A stretch of DNA of 64,000 nucleotides from Atopsyche davidsoni (taxonomy: Eukaryota; Arthropoda; Insecta; Trichoptera; Hydrobiosidae): assembly GCA_022113835.1 (NCBI GenBank), contig JAILWY010000015.1:3978001-4042000 (forward strand), in the 5' to 3' direction. Below the pieces are notes generated by a model. The model worked only from the letters and a program-made list of their open reading frames with translations. It was not told the origin of the DNA and did no database searches. A program made the translations under genes and the position numbers. This document shows positions 22,640 to 33,064 of this stretch, piece after piece (the stretch's first letter is position 1; each line of letters opens with the position of its first letter).

Positions 22640-22810
22640 AGATATTTTATTAATCTGATTGCGGCATGCCTGTTGCCAGGCAGTTCATTAGCATGCCTTT
22701 TAAAAGCATAATTATGTCCATAGCTTAAATCTCGATGCGAGTCAGAGGCAGACGAGGTGAAGTCCTTTCTCTTTCTGTACGAAAGTTGCGCTGTCCAAGG
22801 CGACATTCTA
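22640..22810. promoter_or_regulatory. Moderately GC-rich island
   Basis: Contains GCATGC twice and CTGTTGCCAGGCAG. It is unlike its flanks in composition. No function can be assigned. Confidence 0.2.
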
Positions 22811-22814
22811 ACCT

Positions 22815-25150
22815 GCTCGAAATGCCAATCGAATCAGATACCATACCTAACCTAACCTTACAACTCACCCTAATGTCCCATTTCCACGCACCTCTCTAAA
22901 TACAAGCACTTTCTATCATTTATTAAAAATTTCAAAGAGTCGCATAAGCCCAGTAGCAAGCGTTTAAGTGGGGAGGACGCTGTATACAGAGTGTTACAAA
23001 TTGTATCTGTCGTGGATTAGCAAGTACCAAGTTTTATTTTCAAAATCTGTATCGGTTGGTATTATTATTATGCGTTTAAAATAATATTTAAACCTAAAGC
23101 AAACAATTTCGTGATAACTTCTCGATAAGGGGTGCAAAAACAACTTTCTTTATAACATGTTTTGAATATTAAGAGTTTAGATAATGTGACTACTGCTATA
23201 AATAAGAAATACTAAGAGTATTAGTTTGAAAAAAAATTTACTATCGCAGAAGTGGCTATAGCAAAACATTCATAAGCAGCAACTTTCTGTTATTTATGGC
23301 TATTTTATGTTCGGATAATTGAACATATTAAATAGTGATAATGTCCATAAATGTGGTCTTCTATCTAGAAGTGTGTATGCATTATTTACATTTTTTCAAA
23401 CGGTAAAATTTATTGTATTGAGGATCGGATAGCAACGACGCAATAAAAAATACTGTAATCACTGTACTGTACTGTAAAACTCAATATATATTCAAAGCTC
23501 AAAAAATATTAGTTTTTGGTAAAAATTCATGGTATGAATATTCAAATAACATTTCGTTGATATCATTTGGAGTGGATAAAATTGTGTATATGGTGCCGAC
23601 ATAATTCATGGGCTCTGGCGTCTCGGGTAGCCACATATCTCACAAGACGCGGCAGTAAGTAGATCTGGTCTCAGAGGACGCCATGCCTGGCTTTGCGGCA
23701 AGAAACACGAGGGAATTTCATTTTGCGATCTGGAGCGCAAGTTCCACGGCGAGCCGACGAGTATACAGGCGATGGTGCAAGAAATCACAATAAAGACCTT
23801 AAAATAATACAGTCACTCAAGTATTAACAGTACTACTTATTTAATATTATAATATAATTATAAGATAATAAAAGAGAAATTCAACGTTATAAAACCGTAT
23901 TGGAGACATTTTTGATACGGTCGACTTTTTATTGCGTTGTGCAACAAAACATAAACGAAATGTCTACGCCTAAATTTATGAATTCAACAACTTGCGTAGA
24001 TTCATAAATTTTTTTAATCGTAATTTAATTATTTCAGCAACCATGCTAAATTTAATTTAAGAAACTAATGCAAATACCTAAATGACAGCCGTTTTAAAAC
24101 GGTCTAAGGAAGCAAATTTATGTTTATCGTGATCGTAATCCCTTAGAAATTAAGCTATTCGTAATATAATATTTATAAAAAAGTTATACAAAAAAATTAA
24201 GTGATATAAAAGTAAAAGTACTATCACCATAATATATTTTAAAGTATTTCATACAATATCGTAATTAATCCAGCTGGAAATGTCAGAAACGTGATTCAGT
24301 GGAAATCAATAATGTAAAAAAAAAAATTGGTGTGGTGATTTACTGAACATATATTTTTGATGAATATTTTAAACCGTTTGAAATTTATATATAGCTTTGC
24401 AATAGCAAGGTTTAAAAAAAAAAGAAAAATGATCACTTACATTTAAAAAATATTGATATAACGAGTATCATTTGGTTACCAAATTATGTTTTATAAGATA
24501 GTTTTATCATTTGCATATAAATATGTAAACAACGCCAGTCGACAAGAAGCAACAGGAAACACGTGTTCTGCGTCATTTATCCGAACCTTCGTTCCAAGAA
24601 ACCAGAAATAAGGCAACCCAAACAAAGACCTGAACAATAATATTTCTTATGTATAATACATTAGTATAACATATATTTTTACAAATGTATAATTAAAAAT
24701 CAACAAAAAAGCCTATAAGGTTATGTGAAATATGTCAATGTTTTCAGCTGTCATTGAAAGAAACGAAAGCATGATCGGTGGCATTTCAGTAACAAAGTAG
24801 AACCTTGAATAATATGGGCAAGGCGCCTATGACTAATGTAATTCATTAAGTACTACATGTTGAAAAAATACTGTCATTTTTTTATAGGCAGCGAAAGAGT
24901 TCAGCTGCACAAACGAGATAATGTCACGTCGGAAGCGAATGAGAATAAAAAAAAAACAGCTGTAGAGAAAATTATCATATTTCAATAACGTAATGGCGGC
25001 TGGGAATATCTTATGCGTTATTATAACAGACAGAAAAAATGCAAAACGCGCAGTCGAAAAGTAAACATGTAGCGTGCAAAAATATTCTAGTAAAAAAAGC
25101 CGGTTATAATCCATTTTATAAGTATTATGTGCAAAAACTAACTTAAGCTT
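22815..25150. other. AT-rich stretch with one GC patch
   Basis: A CpG-rich patch at 23605-23785 is open for 60 codons on the minus strand, but neither strand gives a recognisable protein. Three ACTGT repeats lie at 23457-23474. Otherwise nothing was seen. Confidence 0.4.
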
Positions 25151-25154
25151 TATA

Positions 25155-25350
25155 CATCTGATGGTCCCGAGAAAAATTTAAGAAAAGGGAGCATTGGAAG
25201 GAGGAAATAAACGTGAATGCGGAATTTACGCCAGTGGGTGAAAGTCGGGAGTACAGCCGAATTAGTAAAATTGGCTCAGGACAAACATATGTTCAGTAAG
25301 ATGGACACAAACCTCCTCTAAGGAGAGGCACTTGGATAATAAAATATATA
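25155..25350 (+). mobile_element. Non-LTR retrotransposon fragment (copy E)
   Basis: Shows the family block ggaaggaggaaataaacgtg, gcggaatttacgcc, gaaagtcgggagtacagccg, and the tail aacctcctctaaggagaggcac. Only the 3-prime end remains. Confidence 0.75.
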
Positions 25351-25374
25351 TTTTTTTTTAATTTTGCGGCTGTT

Positions 25375-25575
25375 TTGTCGTTGGCACGAGCCCAAAGGCA
25401 TCTCGTGCAGTGCTGTAAGCCGAGGACTTTATTCGTTGAAATTTATTGGAAATTGAACATTTCGAGGCGCCCTTGAGACGAAGTGCATCCAGCGAGGCTG
25501 TCTGCAGTGAAATAAGAGCCTTTAACGTTGTTATTACTGCAGGAGGAGCCTTCGACCAGACGCGGGTAGAATAAT
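25375..25575. promoter_or_regulatory. GC-richer island, possible enhancer
   Basis: Balanced composition against AT-rich flanks. It includes GGACTTTATTCG (caudal/Abd-B-like TTTAT), AAATTTATTGG and GGAGGAGCC. There is no open frame. Confidence 0.25.
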
Positions 25576-26052
25576 GATCGAATAAAAATAATAACCCCCG
25601 CCATAGAAAGAATACAAACAGAAAAGCAGATAGCGATTGTAATTTATTCGTAATTCACAGAAAGCACAGTAGAACTTAAATAACTAGACTGAGATGAAAT
25701 GTAATTGACGTATACGCAGAAAGGCACTTACTCGGGAAACTCGCATAACGAGGTAACTCTAACAAGGTTTCTACAGTTTCTTTATTAATTACATGCAAAT
25801 ACAAAAAAGTTTTTTTAACCCAAACAATCAAACTATCCGAGTTAACGAGTCAACCCGCTCAATATCTAAATCTTTCCCTAGCCCATCCTGCGCAAATAAG
25901 CAAGGATCTCTTCACAATTTTTTTTTAAATTTCAAAGCCTATGACTGCTGAAAAATAGAATTCAAAAATTACAAAAGCTATTGAGGACTACCCCGAATCA
26001 GAGCTTTTACTTAGCAAACCGAATACAAGTTACAAAGAGTTCAACACGCTTT

Positions 26053-26135
26053 TTAACCCTCACAACTCCAATGTCGAGTGCAGCTCGACATAGCATTTAT
26101 TTTACCGATTACCATATCGAGCTGGACTCGACAGT
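26053..26135 (+). mobile_element. Possible piggyBac-like terminus with twin palindromes
   Basis: TTAACCCTCACAACTCC is followed by TGTCGAGTGCAGCTCGACA (7-bp perfect arms) and, 30 bases on, ATCGAGCTGGACTCGACAG. TTAA plus CCC is the target and end form of piggyBac elements, and subterminal palindromes are common there. The opposite end and any transposase are missing, so this is tentative. Confidence 0.35.
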
Positions 26136-26444
26136 AAAACTTGTGATATTCCGATTTTGATCGTATTTTTACATTTTTACTAGCCAGTACCAATACTGCG
26201 CAGTTAATAAAAATTAACATAATAAATCTACCTGCTGAATAATCTCTACCATCAAAAGATAACATTGTTTTATTTTTTTGAGATTTTGCAGATATTTATT
26301 TGAGTACCGTTTTTTTTAAACAAAAAAATTATTATTGGTTGGGAACTAGAAAGCTTGTTTGTTATCTAAAACAAGTACAACTAGTTTTTATTATTCTTAC
26401 CTCATCATATCACTTGATTCCAAAAAAATAGATGTAAGCATTTC

Positions 26445-26592
26445 AGCAGGCAGCAACACAACTTACAATCAGCCAATAGCGTCTCTATATTTTGGGTGTT
26501 TTTTTTATGGTATGGTAGACAACGACAAGTAGCTATTGGCTAGCTGCAAGTCGGTTGCAAATTGTGTCACGACGTGTGTAGAGGGCTTAAGG
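26445..26592. mobile_element. Foldback MITE, near-complete copy
   Basis: The left arm cacaacttacaatcagcc and aatagcg, and the right arm gctattggctagctgcaagt followed by cggttgcaaattgtgtc, are inverse to each other around a gtgttttttttatgg core. The outer end cgtgtgtagagggc matches the inverse of the start at 768. It is non-coding and typical of foldback elements. Confidence 0.6.
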
Positions 26593-26599
26593 GCTCTAT

Positions 26600-26760
26600 G
26601 AGAGGAGGTATCCGATGATTTGAGAGGTGAGGGTCACACGAGAAGTTTCCCGGCGGATTCCAGCCGCGGCGCCCGTGAGGCGAGCTATGATTCAAATGCG
26701 CTTAAATGATCCAAATATAAGCTCTGCTCCTCCAGGGGTGACACCTCGTCGCGAAATCAC
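26600..26760. promoter_or_regulatory. GC-rich island
   Basis: CpG-rich (cccggcggattccagccg, cggcgcccgtgaggcg) followed by CTCCTCCAGGGGTGACACC. There is no open frame. It may be regulatory or an old element. Confidence 0.25.
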
Positions 26761-27129
26761 CAAATCGATACAACGAATCAGAATATTACATTGAAAACTT
26801 AGGATATGTACACGATATGCATAAAAGCCTTGTATGATTCAAATGAGTCATTTTAATTATCAAATCAAATATAGCCGCAATAGAGTTGTAATTGCTTTAG
26901 AAATCACATCAGCCTTAATCAGTTATTTCCAATTTACATTTAAATATATACATGTATATATATATCAGCATCCTGGAAACCTATTTTTGTATTCAGTAAT
27001 TAACATACCCATAGAAAAGGTAGTAAGCGCGGCAGTAAGCGATTCTACAGTTTAACACAATTAAACCTTAATTAATGAAGATTTATTTTGAAATTCAAGA
27101 AGTGGGATAGCACAAAAATATTTCGTGAA

Positions 27130-27445
27130 TGCCATTCTGTACCATGAGCGTGTGTTGAGGATCGGTAATGGAATGATTGTGTAGGGATGTTCTCTGGAAG
27201 TACAGAAGAAGTATCAGATCTAAATGCCAGAGCTTTGTAAGAAAGGATTATATAATGATGCTATTGGACAGCAGCAATACGCAGAGTTTTCCTTCGAATA
27301 TAAATCTGCAGTGTAGAAGAACTCAGTATACTATTTTCTTCTTAGTAAACCATGAACACTAATTCAGCATAAATTTATGCTTAGTGAGATGGTTGCCAAC
27401 ATCTTCTGAGAAGAGGCACCCGATGAAGAAGAATGGATATATCCC
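27130..27445 (+). mobile_element. SINE-like element, copy S1
   Basis: Shares gagcgtgtgt, gatcggtaatgga, ggatgttctctggaagta, cagagctttgtaa and acagcagcaatacgcag with the copies at 34882, 45025 and 57339. The last 60 bases (agatggttgccaacatc, gagaagaggcacccgatgaa) are the same tail as the LINE fragments. An internal deletion shortens it. No protein is recognised. Confidence 0.7.
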
Positions 27446-27844
27446 ATTCGTTGCTTAAGCTAGCTCGATCCTCACAACAGAAGGTCGACACGTGAATGTT
27501 AATAAATAATAAAATTAATATTTTTTGAAGGCCCTACTGCACCACGCTTGGCCATTGGTCGGAAGAGGGAGTTCTATATTGAACGAACCTATCACAGTTG
27601 CAGCTTGCTCTGTTTCCTTCCTCTGCGATAAAGGTATACCGAGTTCTCCTGGCGGTTAGGTGCGTTTTTACGTCGATTCTATTTCAGTCGTAGTTGTATG
27701 GGGGAATGTGGAAGACCTCACATGCAACGCTATTATTGTCATGCAGTTTTCACAATAACGATTTATTCATAGTTAGTTTAAAATAACAGCATTCCAGAAT
27801 GTATAAATCTACTGATTTTATTCCGTCTGAGCCGGCTGCACATT

Positions 27845-27990
27845 CAGCGACACAACTTGACTTGAGTTCAGCCTCTTTTGCAAAAGCATCTTTTTATTTT
27901 TTATGTTTTTGACCTATAGAAACAACACAAAAGAAGACGATACTAGCTAATTACAAGTCGGTTGAAATTTTTGTAGCAAAGTGTGTAAAA
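27845..27990. mobile_element. Foldback MITE, decayed copy
   Basis: The left arm gcgacacaacttgacttgag and right arm gctaattacaagtcggttg surround a tttttatgtttttgacc core. It is the same family as 26445-26592, more diverged. Confidence 0.5.
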
Positions 27991-27999
27991 TAATCTACA

Positions 28000-28390
28000 A
28001 ACAAATATATAAATTAATTAATTATCTTTAACAAGTAAATAAATGATTAAGAATATACATTTATTTTCGTGTTTTACATGTACAATGCTGTACCGGAGCG
28101 TTTTAAGATTGAAAACACGCTGAACTTGAATACCAAGCCTTGAACCTTATAAATACAAATATAAATATTATTAGCAGTATTTTTAATGCTGTTGATCTTA
28201 TTGTTAAATAAATCTATTTTTAAGTGCTTTTAAAAAATAAACTATCAATTTATTTTACTATTAAAAGTAGATCAATGTGAAGTCAGTAAATAAGCTTTAA
28301 TGGTGATTATCTGAGACTAATGAAATAAATAATTTATTAAAATAATGCCTAGAATGTAAATTTATGTTACCAATAAAAAAAAACGTAACA
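28000..28390. other. AT-rich stretch, nothing recognised
   Basis: No structure found. Confidence 0.5.
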
Positions 28391-28399
28391 ATTTCGCAA

Positions 28400-28650
28400 G
28401 ATTCACACAGTAACAATCGATTCAGTCCCCGCGTGGTCGTTTGCCTCGAAATTTTGTAACAGTCGGATCCGACCCGCCAGACGTTCCGGTGGGAACAGCT
28501 GATGAGAACAAATCGAGATCTTATTGGCAGACAAGTAGTCTCTAGAGCCGGCGCAGGCACGTTGCGTAAGAGTGCGCCATGCTGGATTGTTGAGAGCGTG
28601 AGACTTTTCAATAGGGCGACCCCACGTTCCGAAAAACGAAAACGTATATA
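28400..28650. other. GC-rich unclassified segment next to LINE copy F
   Basis: Balanced composition with open frames on both strands (up to 173 codons on the minus strand, including part of the LINE). None is recognisable. Because it directly abuts LINE copy F it could be another mobile element or a regulatory island. Confidence 0.3.
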
Positions 28651-28659
28651 CATATACCA

Positions 28660-28985
28660 ACAGTTCTCCTTTATGGAGTCGAAGCTTGGATACTCAAGAC
28701 AGCTACTGTGCGAAGAATTGAGGCGGTTGAAATGCGTTGATGAGAGAGTCTTACACAGAATGTGCAAAGAAAGAGAACTCCTGACGTTGATGAAGAAGCG
28801 GTCTCCTATTTTGGCCACATTTTATGTAAAAGCATCCTACAGCTGATTCTCCAAAAAAAAATCAAAGCAAAAAGGAGCATTAGAAGGAGGAAGTTAACGT
28901 GGAAGTTCGACCGAATCAGTGAGATATGTTCGATGAAATAGTCACCAACCTCTTAGAAGAGGCATCAGAAGAAGAAGATATACAC
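28660..28985 (+). mobile_element. Non-LTR retrotransposon fragment (copy F)
   Basis: Begins gttctcctttatggagtcga and passes gtgcgaagaattgaggcgg. It reads DERVLHRMCKERELLTLMKK in one frame and ends with the shared tail and gaagaagaagata. The FYRRILKI motif is deleted. It is inactive. Confidence 0.8.
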
Positions 28986-28989
28986 AATA

Positions 28990-29645
28990 TATATACAAAC
29001 GTTTACTTTTTCGTCCAAGAATATATTTTGGGGCAATTTTTCAGCTGCGAGACACTAATCAAAACTTATCGTCGTGTAAAGCCAAACAAAATAAGTCCAT
29101 TAACAACGGCCGCGGAAAACTTTGATTTGTCGCATAAATAAATCGTAATAATTTTGAATTATGTAAAACGATGTTACATATTTAATACTCCAGATCAAAA
29201 ATAATTTTAAAATTTGAATTTGTTATATTACCCAGTGTTTTATTATAAAAATGAAATCTCGTTTTGAGAAAAAATCAAAACGAGATATATTTTGAATTTA
29301 TTTTATTATATAACGAAGCAATATTTCAGTGGCGTCCGATGTGTCCAAAATCAAGGTAAACAGTTTTGTCCACTGAGTATCAAAAAGAACTTAGAATACG
29401 TAAAATAACTATTTATCCTAATGTCTAGGCTGAACGCGTGGTCACCCTGCGGTTGCAGTTTTTTTTGCTGCGGTTGTAATTTCTTTATGTAACAAAGAGG
29501 AAAGTGCTTTTGTGTAGAGCTGTGAGAAATTATGTCAGCAGATAGCGTCTGATCTTGAAATGATTCCGCTCGGGGAAAGTGACTCCTCCAGCCCGAATGT
29601 GAAGAAGCAGCCGAGGAGACGGCCATTGTGTCTCCATTGCCACGC
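28990..29645. other. Mostly AT-rich, with a hAT-type end
   Basis: CAGTGGCGTCCGATGTG at about 29330 resembles the hAT-type end of 44484-44597. A GC-richer block (29560-29650) precedes array T2. An inverted pair around 29260 (ctcgttttgag, aaaatcaaaacgag) is short. No gene is recognised. Confidence 0.35.
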
Positions 29646-29649
29646 TGAT

Positions 29650-30300
29650 TGTCCAATTCTCGTAACAGCTTATGTGTGCAGGTGCAGTTTTGTAAAAAAA
29701 ATCATTGTCTTTTTGTACTGTGGGAAAATTTTGCGCGGATACCTTCTTTAGGTTTTGCTTTAGGCTTGTTTAATGGCGCAATGAGTCTCACTTCCTGTTA
29801 ATTCTTTCTATCATGGCCCAAATGGAGATGACAGCTTATGAGTGCAAAAGCAATCTTGTGCAAATTTAATAACTTCTTTCGAATCTGTTTTAGGCCCATT
29901 AAATAGCGCAATGTAGTATTACTTGGCTGTTGGCAGTGCCCAAATGGAGATGACAGCTTATGTGTGCAGATACGTTTTTGTTAAAAAATCTTTGTTATTT
30001 TTATAATGTGGGAGAATTTTGCACGAGTACCTTTAAATTCATATTTTTATTTTGTTTTATGCCTGTTAAATGGCGTAATGTAGTATAATTTGGCTGTTGA
30101 GACTCACTTCCTGTTGATTCCTTCTAACATGTTCTAAATGAAGACGACAGCTTGTTTGCACAAAGGAATACTTGTGAAAGAAACATTATTTATTATACAA
30201 TAAGAGAATTTTGCCCGTGTTACCTTGAACACCTTTTTTTTATTAAGGCATATTTAACTAAGCAATATAAATATAATTAGGTTGCTGAGTCCTTAAGTCG
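29650..30300. repeat. Tandem array T2, about 4 degenerate units
   Basis: The anchor acagcttatgtgtgca or variants occurs at about 29665, 29831, 29953 and 30147. Other shared blocks are aatggcgcaatg, tcacttcctgtt, cccaaatggagatga and gggagaattttgc. Full units are near 195 bp; two are shortened. Non-coding. Confidence 0.8.
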
Positions 30301-30304
30301 CGTC

Positions 30305-30875
30305 TTCAATATAATCCGTGAAAAATACTATCTGGTATAAACGACACCCAAGAACCTCACTACGCTTGCAATGGCCTGATCTCAAAAGAATACAAATAAA
30401 ATCAATGTATTTCGAATGTAGCACACCAGAGGTATATGAGGTGCAGTTTGCGGAGCGTTCACTTCCTACACGGGTCGTTATGCGATACGCCCGTAATGAG
30501 CAATGCCTCGTAAACCATACCTCGTAGACTCATATTACACCCGCACCTACTTGCAGCGAGCAGGTCGCGTTTCATCGGCTTGGGCGACAACCAACTTTTG
30601 CTTTTGAAATCGAGGCCATAATCAGCGGTTTACGTTTTATTTTATAATCTACGGATATAATTGCTGTATTGGGATTCTAAATTCATTACAAAACGTTGCA
30701 TTTCAAATACTTGTGAGCCTTGAGAGAAAGGCAGGAAAATGATTTCAAGTCTACAGGTTTGTCTGCGCTGTTGCCAGGCACTGTGGGCGGTTAGTAGGAT
30801 GCGTCTGCTGGCGTTGGAGCCTGACAATCAACGAATATTTTCCTGGATGTACGGATAATCGAAAGCGTCGTTAAA
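30305..30875. other. No gene recognised
   Basis: Mixed composition. Short open frames only (69 codons at 30318-30527), without recognisable motifs. Confidence 0.4.
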
Positions 30876-30879
30876 ATTT

Positions 30880-31025
30880 CACTTTTTTTTAATTTCCGCT
30901 GCCGGCAGTCTCGCGGTGCACCCACGCCGCGCGTACCGACCGCTCCGCGGTAACCGGTTCTACTCCCGAGAGCGGCTGCCACTTTCGTTCTCTACAGGGG
31001 CCGGACGACGCAACAATCGAATTAA
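30880..31025. promoter_or_regulatory. CpG-rich segment at the head of array T3
   Basis: gcacccacgccgcgcgtacc and gaccgctccgcggtaaccgg are among the most CpG-dense bases in this part of the window. The tandem array starts directly after it. It could be a promoter or island, or the ancestral flank of the array. Confidence 0.3.
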
Positions 31026-31029
31026 CATA

Positions 31030-32150
31030 ATAATCATAAAAACCAGCGACCAGTCCGGCTACCCAGTAACCTAGACAGACTTGAGCGCACTACACCGCCT
31101 GACAACCGATTTTTAACAACCCAATAGTCTTCCTTATTTGTGATGTTTTTTTTCTTTGCAATCCGATTTTTATAATAATCATCAAGATCAATCCGGCTAC
31201 CTAGAAATAATTAAGCACACTACACGCCCAGCAGCACAACTGACAACCGATTTTTAATAACCCAATAGTCTCCCTTATTTGTGAAGTTTTTTTTTCTTTG
31301 CAATCCGATTTTTATAATAATCATCAAGATCAATCCGGCTACCCAGTAACCTAGACATAATAAAGCACTCTACAGTCCCAGCAGCACAACTGACAACCGA
31401 TTTTTAATAATCCAATAGCCTCCCTTATTTGTGATGTTTTTTTTCTTTGCGGGGCGACGTGACAATCCGATTTTCATAATAATCTTAAAGATCAATCCGG
31501 CTACCCAGTAACCTAGACATAATTAAGCACACGACACGCCCAGCAGCACAACTGACAACTGATTATTAACACACTTTAGGCGGGTAACCAAATTGACTAA
31601 ACTGATGTGCGTAGCTGGCAAAATTCGCGTAAAATTGCGCGTGCGAAATCTAGTCTATACATTAACCCTTTGCAATCTTAGCAATTCCGAGTTAATTAGT
31701 ATATCAATAATTTATTATGCATACAATTTAAATTTTAAAATTTATTTTTTAAACAGGGGTGGCCAACCCAAATGATCTCGCGGGGCGGTACTAAAGTACC
31801 CGCCCCGCCTTTAGTGTGTTAATAACCCAATAGCCTTTCTTAATTGTGATGTTTTTTTTTCTTTGCGGGGCGACGTGACAATCCAATTTTTATAATAATC
31901 ATAAAGATCAATCCGGCTACCCAGTAACCTAGACATAATTAAGCACACTACACTCCCAGCAGCACAACTGACAACCCATTTTTAATAATCCAATAGCCTT
32001 TCTTATTTGCGATGTTTTTTTTCTTTGCAGGGCGACGCGACAATCCGATTTACATAATAATCATAAAGTCCAGTCCAGCGGCTAACCAGTAACCTTATCA
32101 GACTTGAGTGCACAACTGACAACCGATATGTAATAAGCCAATAGTCTGCC
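31030..32150. repeat. Tandem array T3, about 6 units of 140-170 bp, split by a MITE
   Basis: ccggctacccagtaacctag or variants recur near 31055, 31193, 31336, 31498, 31913 and 32083. Each unit also has gcacaactgacaaccgat, aacccaatag, cttatttgtgatg plus a T-run and ctttgcggggcgacg. The cacaactgacaaccg...caatag part matches the left arm of the foldback MITE family, so the unit seems to have captured part of that element. Confidence 0.88.
31570..31818. mobile_element. TTAA-flanked MITE (249 bp) inside array T3
   Basis: The left end CACACTTTAGGCGGG and the inverse of the right end CACACTAAAGGCGGG form terminal repeats. TTAA precedes (31566-31569) and follows (31819-31822) the element. Removing it restores the array unit (gattattaataaccc). 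TTAA duplication fits piggyBac or Kolobok elements; the ends alone do not decide. The 60-codon frame inside is not a known protein. Confidence 0.85.
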
Positions 32151-32159
32151 TTATTTTAA

Positions 32160-32775
32160 TTTTTTTTTTATAGTTTTACCTATGTCATTTATTCGTAATC
32201 GAAATTACGCCTTTACGCCTGTTGGCCGCGAAATTTTTTAAGCTATCTTCTGTTGATAGAGTGACTGTTATATTGGAAAAAAATTATATTTTTTTGAGTC
32301 ATGTTATTTATTGGATTTCCCTGCAAAGGTATTCAAGTACATCACCATTCAATACCTGCATGCTGAATCACAATTTATTCAATCCAAACGATTCTCTAAC
32401 TCTTCTCACAATATCGCAATAAGACTTTGGAACGAACATTCTTAGTATGTGTATGCTTACATCAAATTTGAACTAAAAGTGTCGGCTCTTTCGTGTTGTC
32501 GCATGTCTGTGCCTGCCTTGTAATAAAATTTAGAAATATATTTTGTAAATCTATTACTCAAACATTTGAAACATCTGACTATAGCAATGTGGTCTTCCAA
32601 AAGATAGCGTCTCGAGAGTGGCACAGGGGCAACAAAGTAACAGTCTGAGCACACGTGTGTTTAAGTTATACCTTCTGTACTGAATTGAAGGACCCGTACA
32701 CGTTGCATTAACCGCTTTCACCATTTTCAGAAATGCTTAATTTATAAATCAAAAGAACAATCCACTCCGTCCAGG
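32160..32775. other. No gene recognised
   Basis: AT-rich with short frames only. Confidence 0.45.
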
Positions 32776-32779
32776 TCTC

Positions 32780-33060
32780 GCTCGCGACCAGCGTAGCATG
32801 ACGCGCAATTACAGCGAGTTTGAAGGGGTCAGAGTGTGGCGGCGAGCCAGACAGTCATGCACCAGATCCTATTGTTTTTATCTCGTCGCGTGTGATCTCC
32901 CGGCCGGCCAAATTACCGGCCCAAGATGGCCGGTGAATGCAAATGGCGGCGGCATCGCGTGAGGCCGCCCTCGGACATTTCGGCGAGTTATTAATTGTTT
33001 GCCAGGAATTGGGGAAATCGGAACGTTTCCTGTTGCTTTTTTTTTTTGTGCTTCTCAACT
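32780..33060. promoter_or_regulatory. GC-rich island with POU, PHO/YY1 and homeodomain-like motifs
   Basis: Contains cccggccggccaaattaccg, AAGATGGC (inverse of the PHO/YY1 core GCCATCTT, 32923-32930), the octamer ATGCAAAT (32937-32944) overlapping AAATGGCGG, and TTATTAATTG. A 67-codon frame on the minus strand (32855-33058) is open but unrecognised. The density of motifs in a GC-rich block amid AT-rich DNA suggests a conserved regulatory element; function is inferred. Confidence 0.35.
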
Positions 33061-33064
33061 CGGC

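Noticed and set aside
22847..22862. cctaacctaacct, like the insect telomere repeat TTAGG
   Set aside because: Only two to three units; chance or a trivial interstitial match.
28297..28818. 173-codon minus-strand frame
   Set aside because: Overlaps LINE copy F in antisense and has no recognised motif.
29255..29295. Inverted repeat ctcgttttgag/ctcaaaacgag-like
   Set aside because: Short and AT-rich. Nothing sets it apart from chance hairpins.
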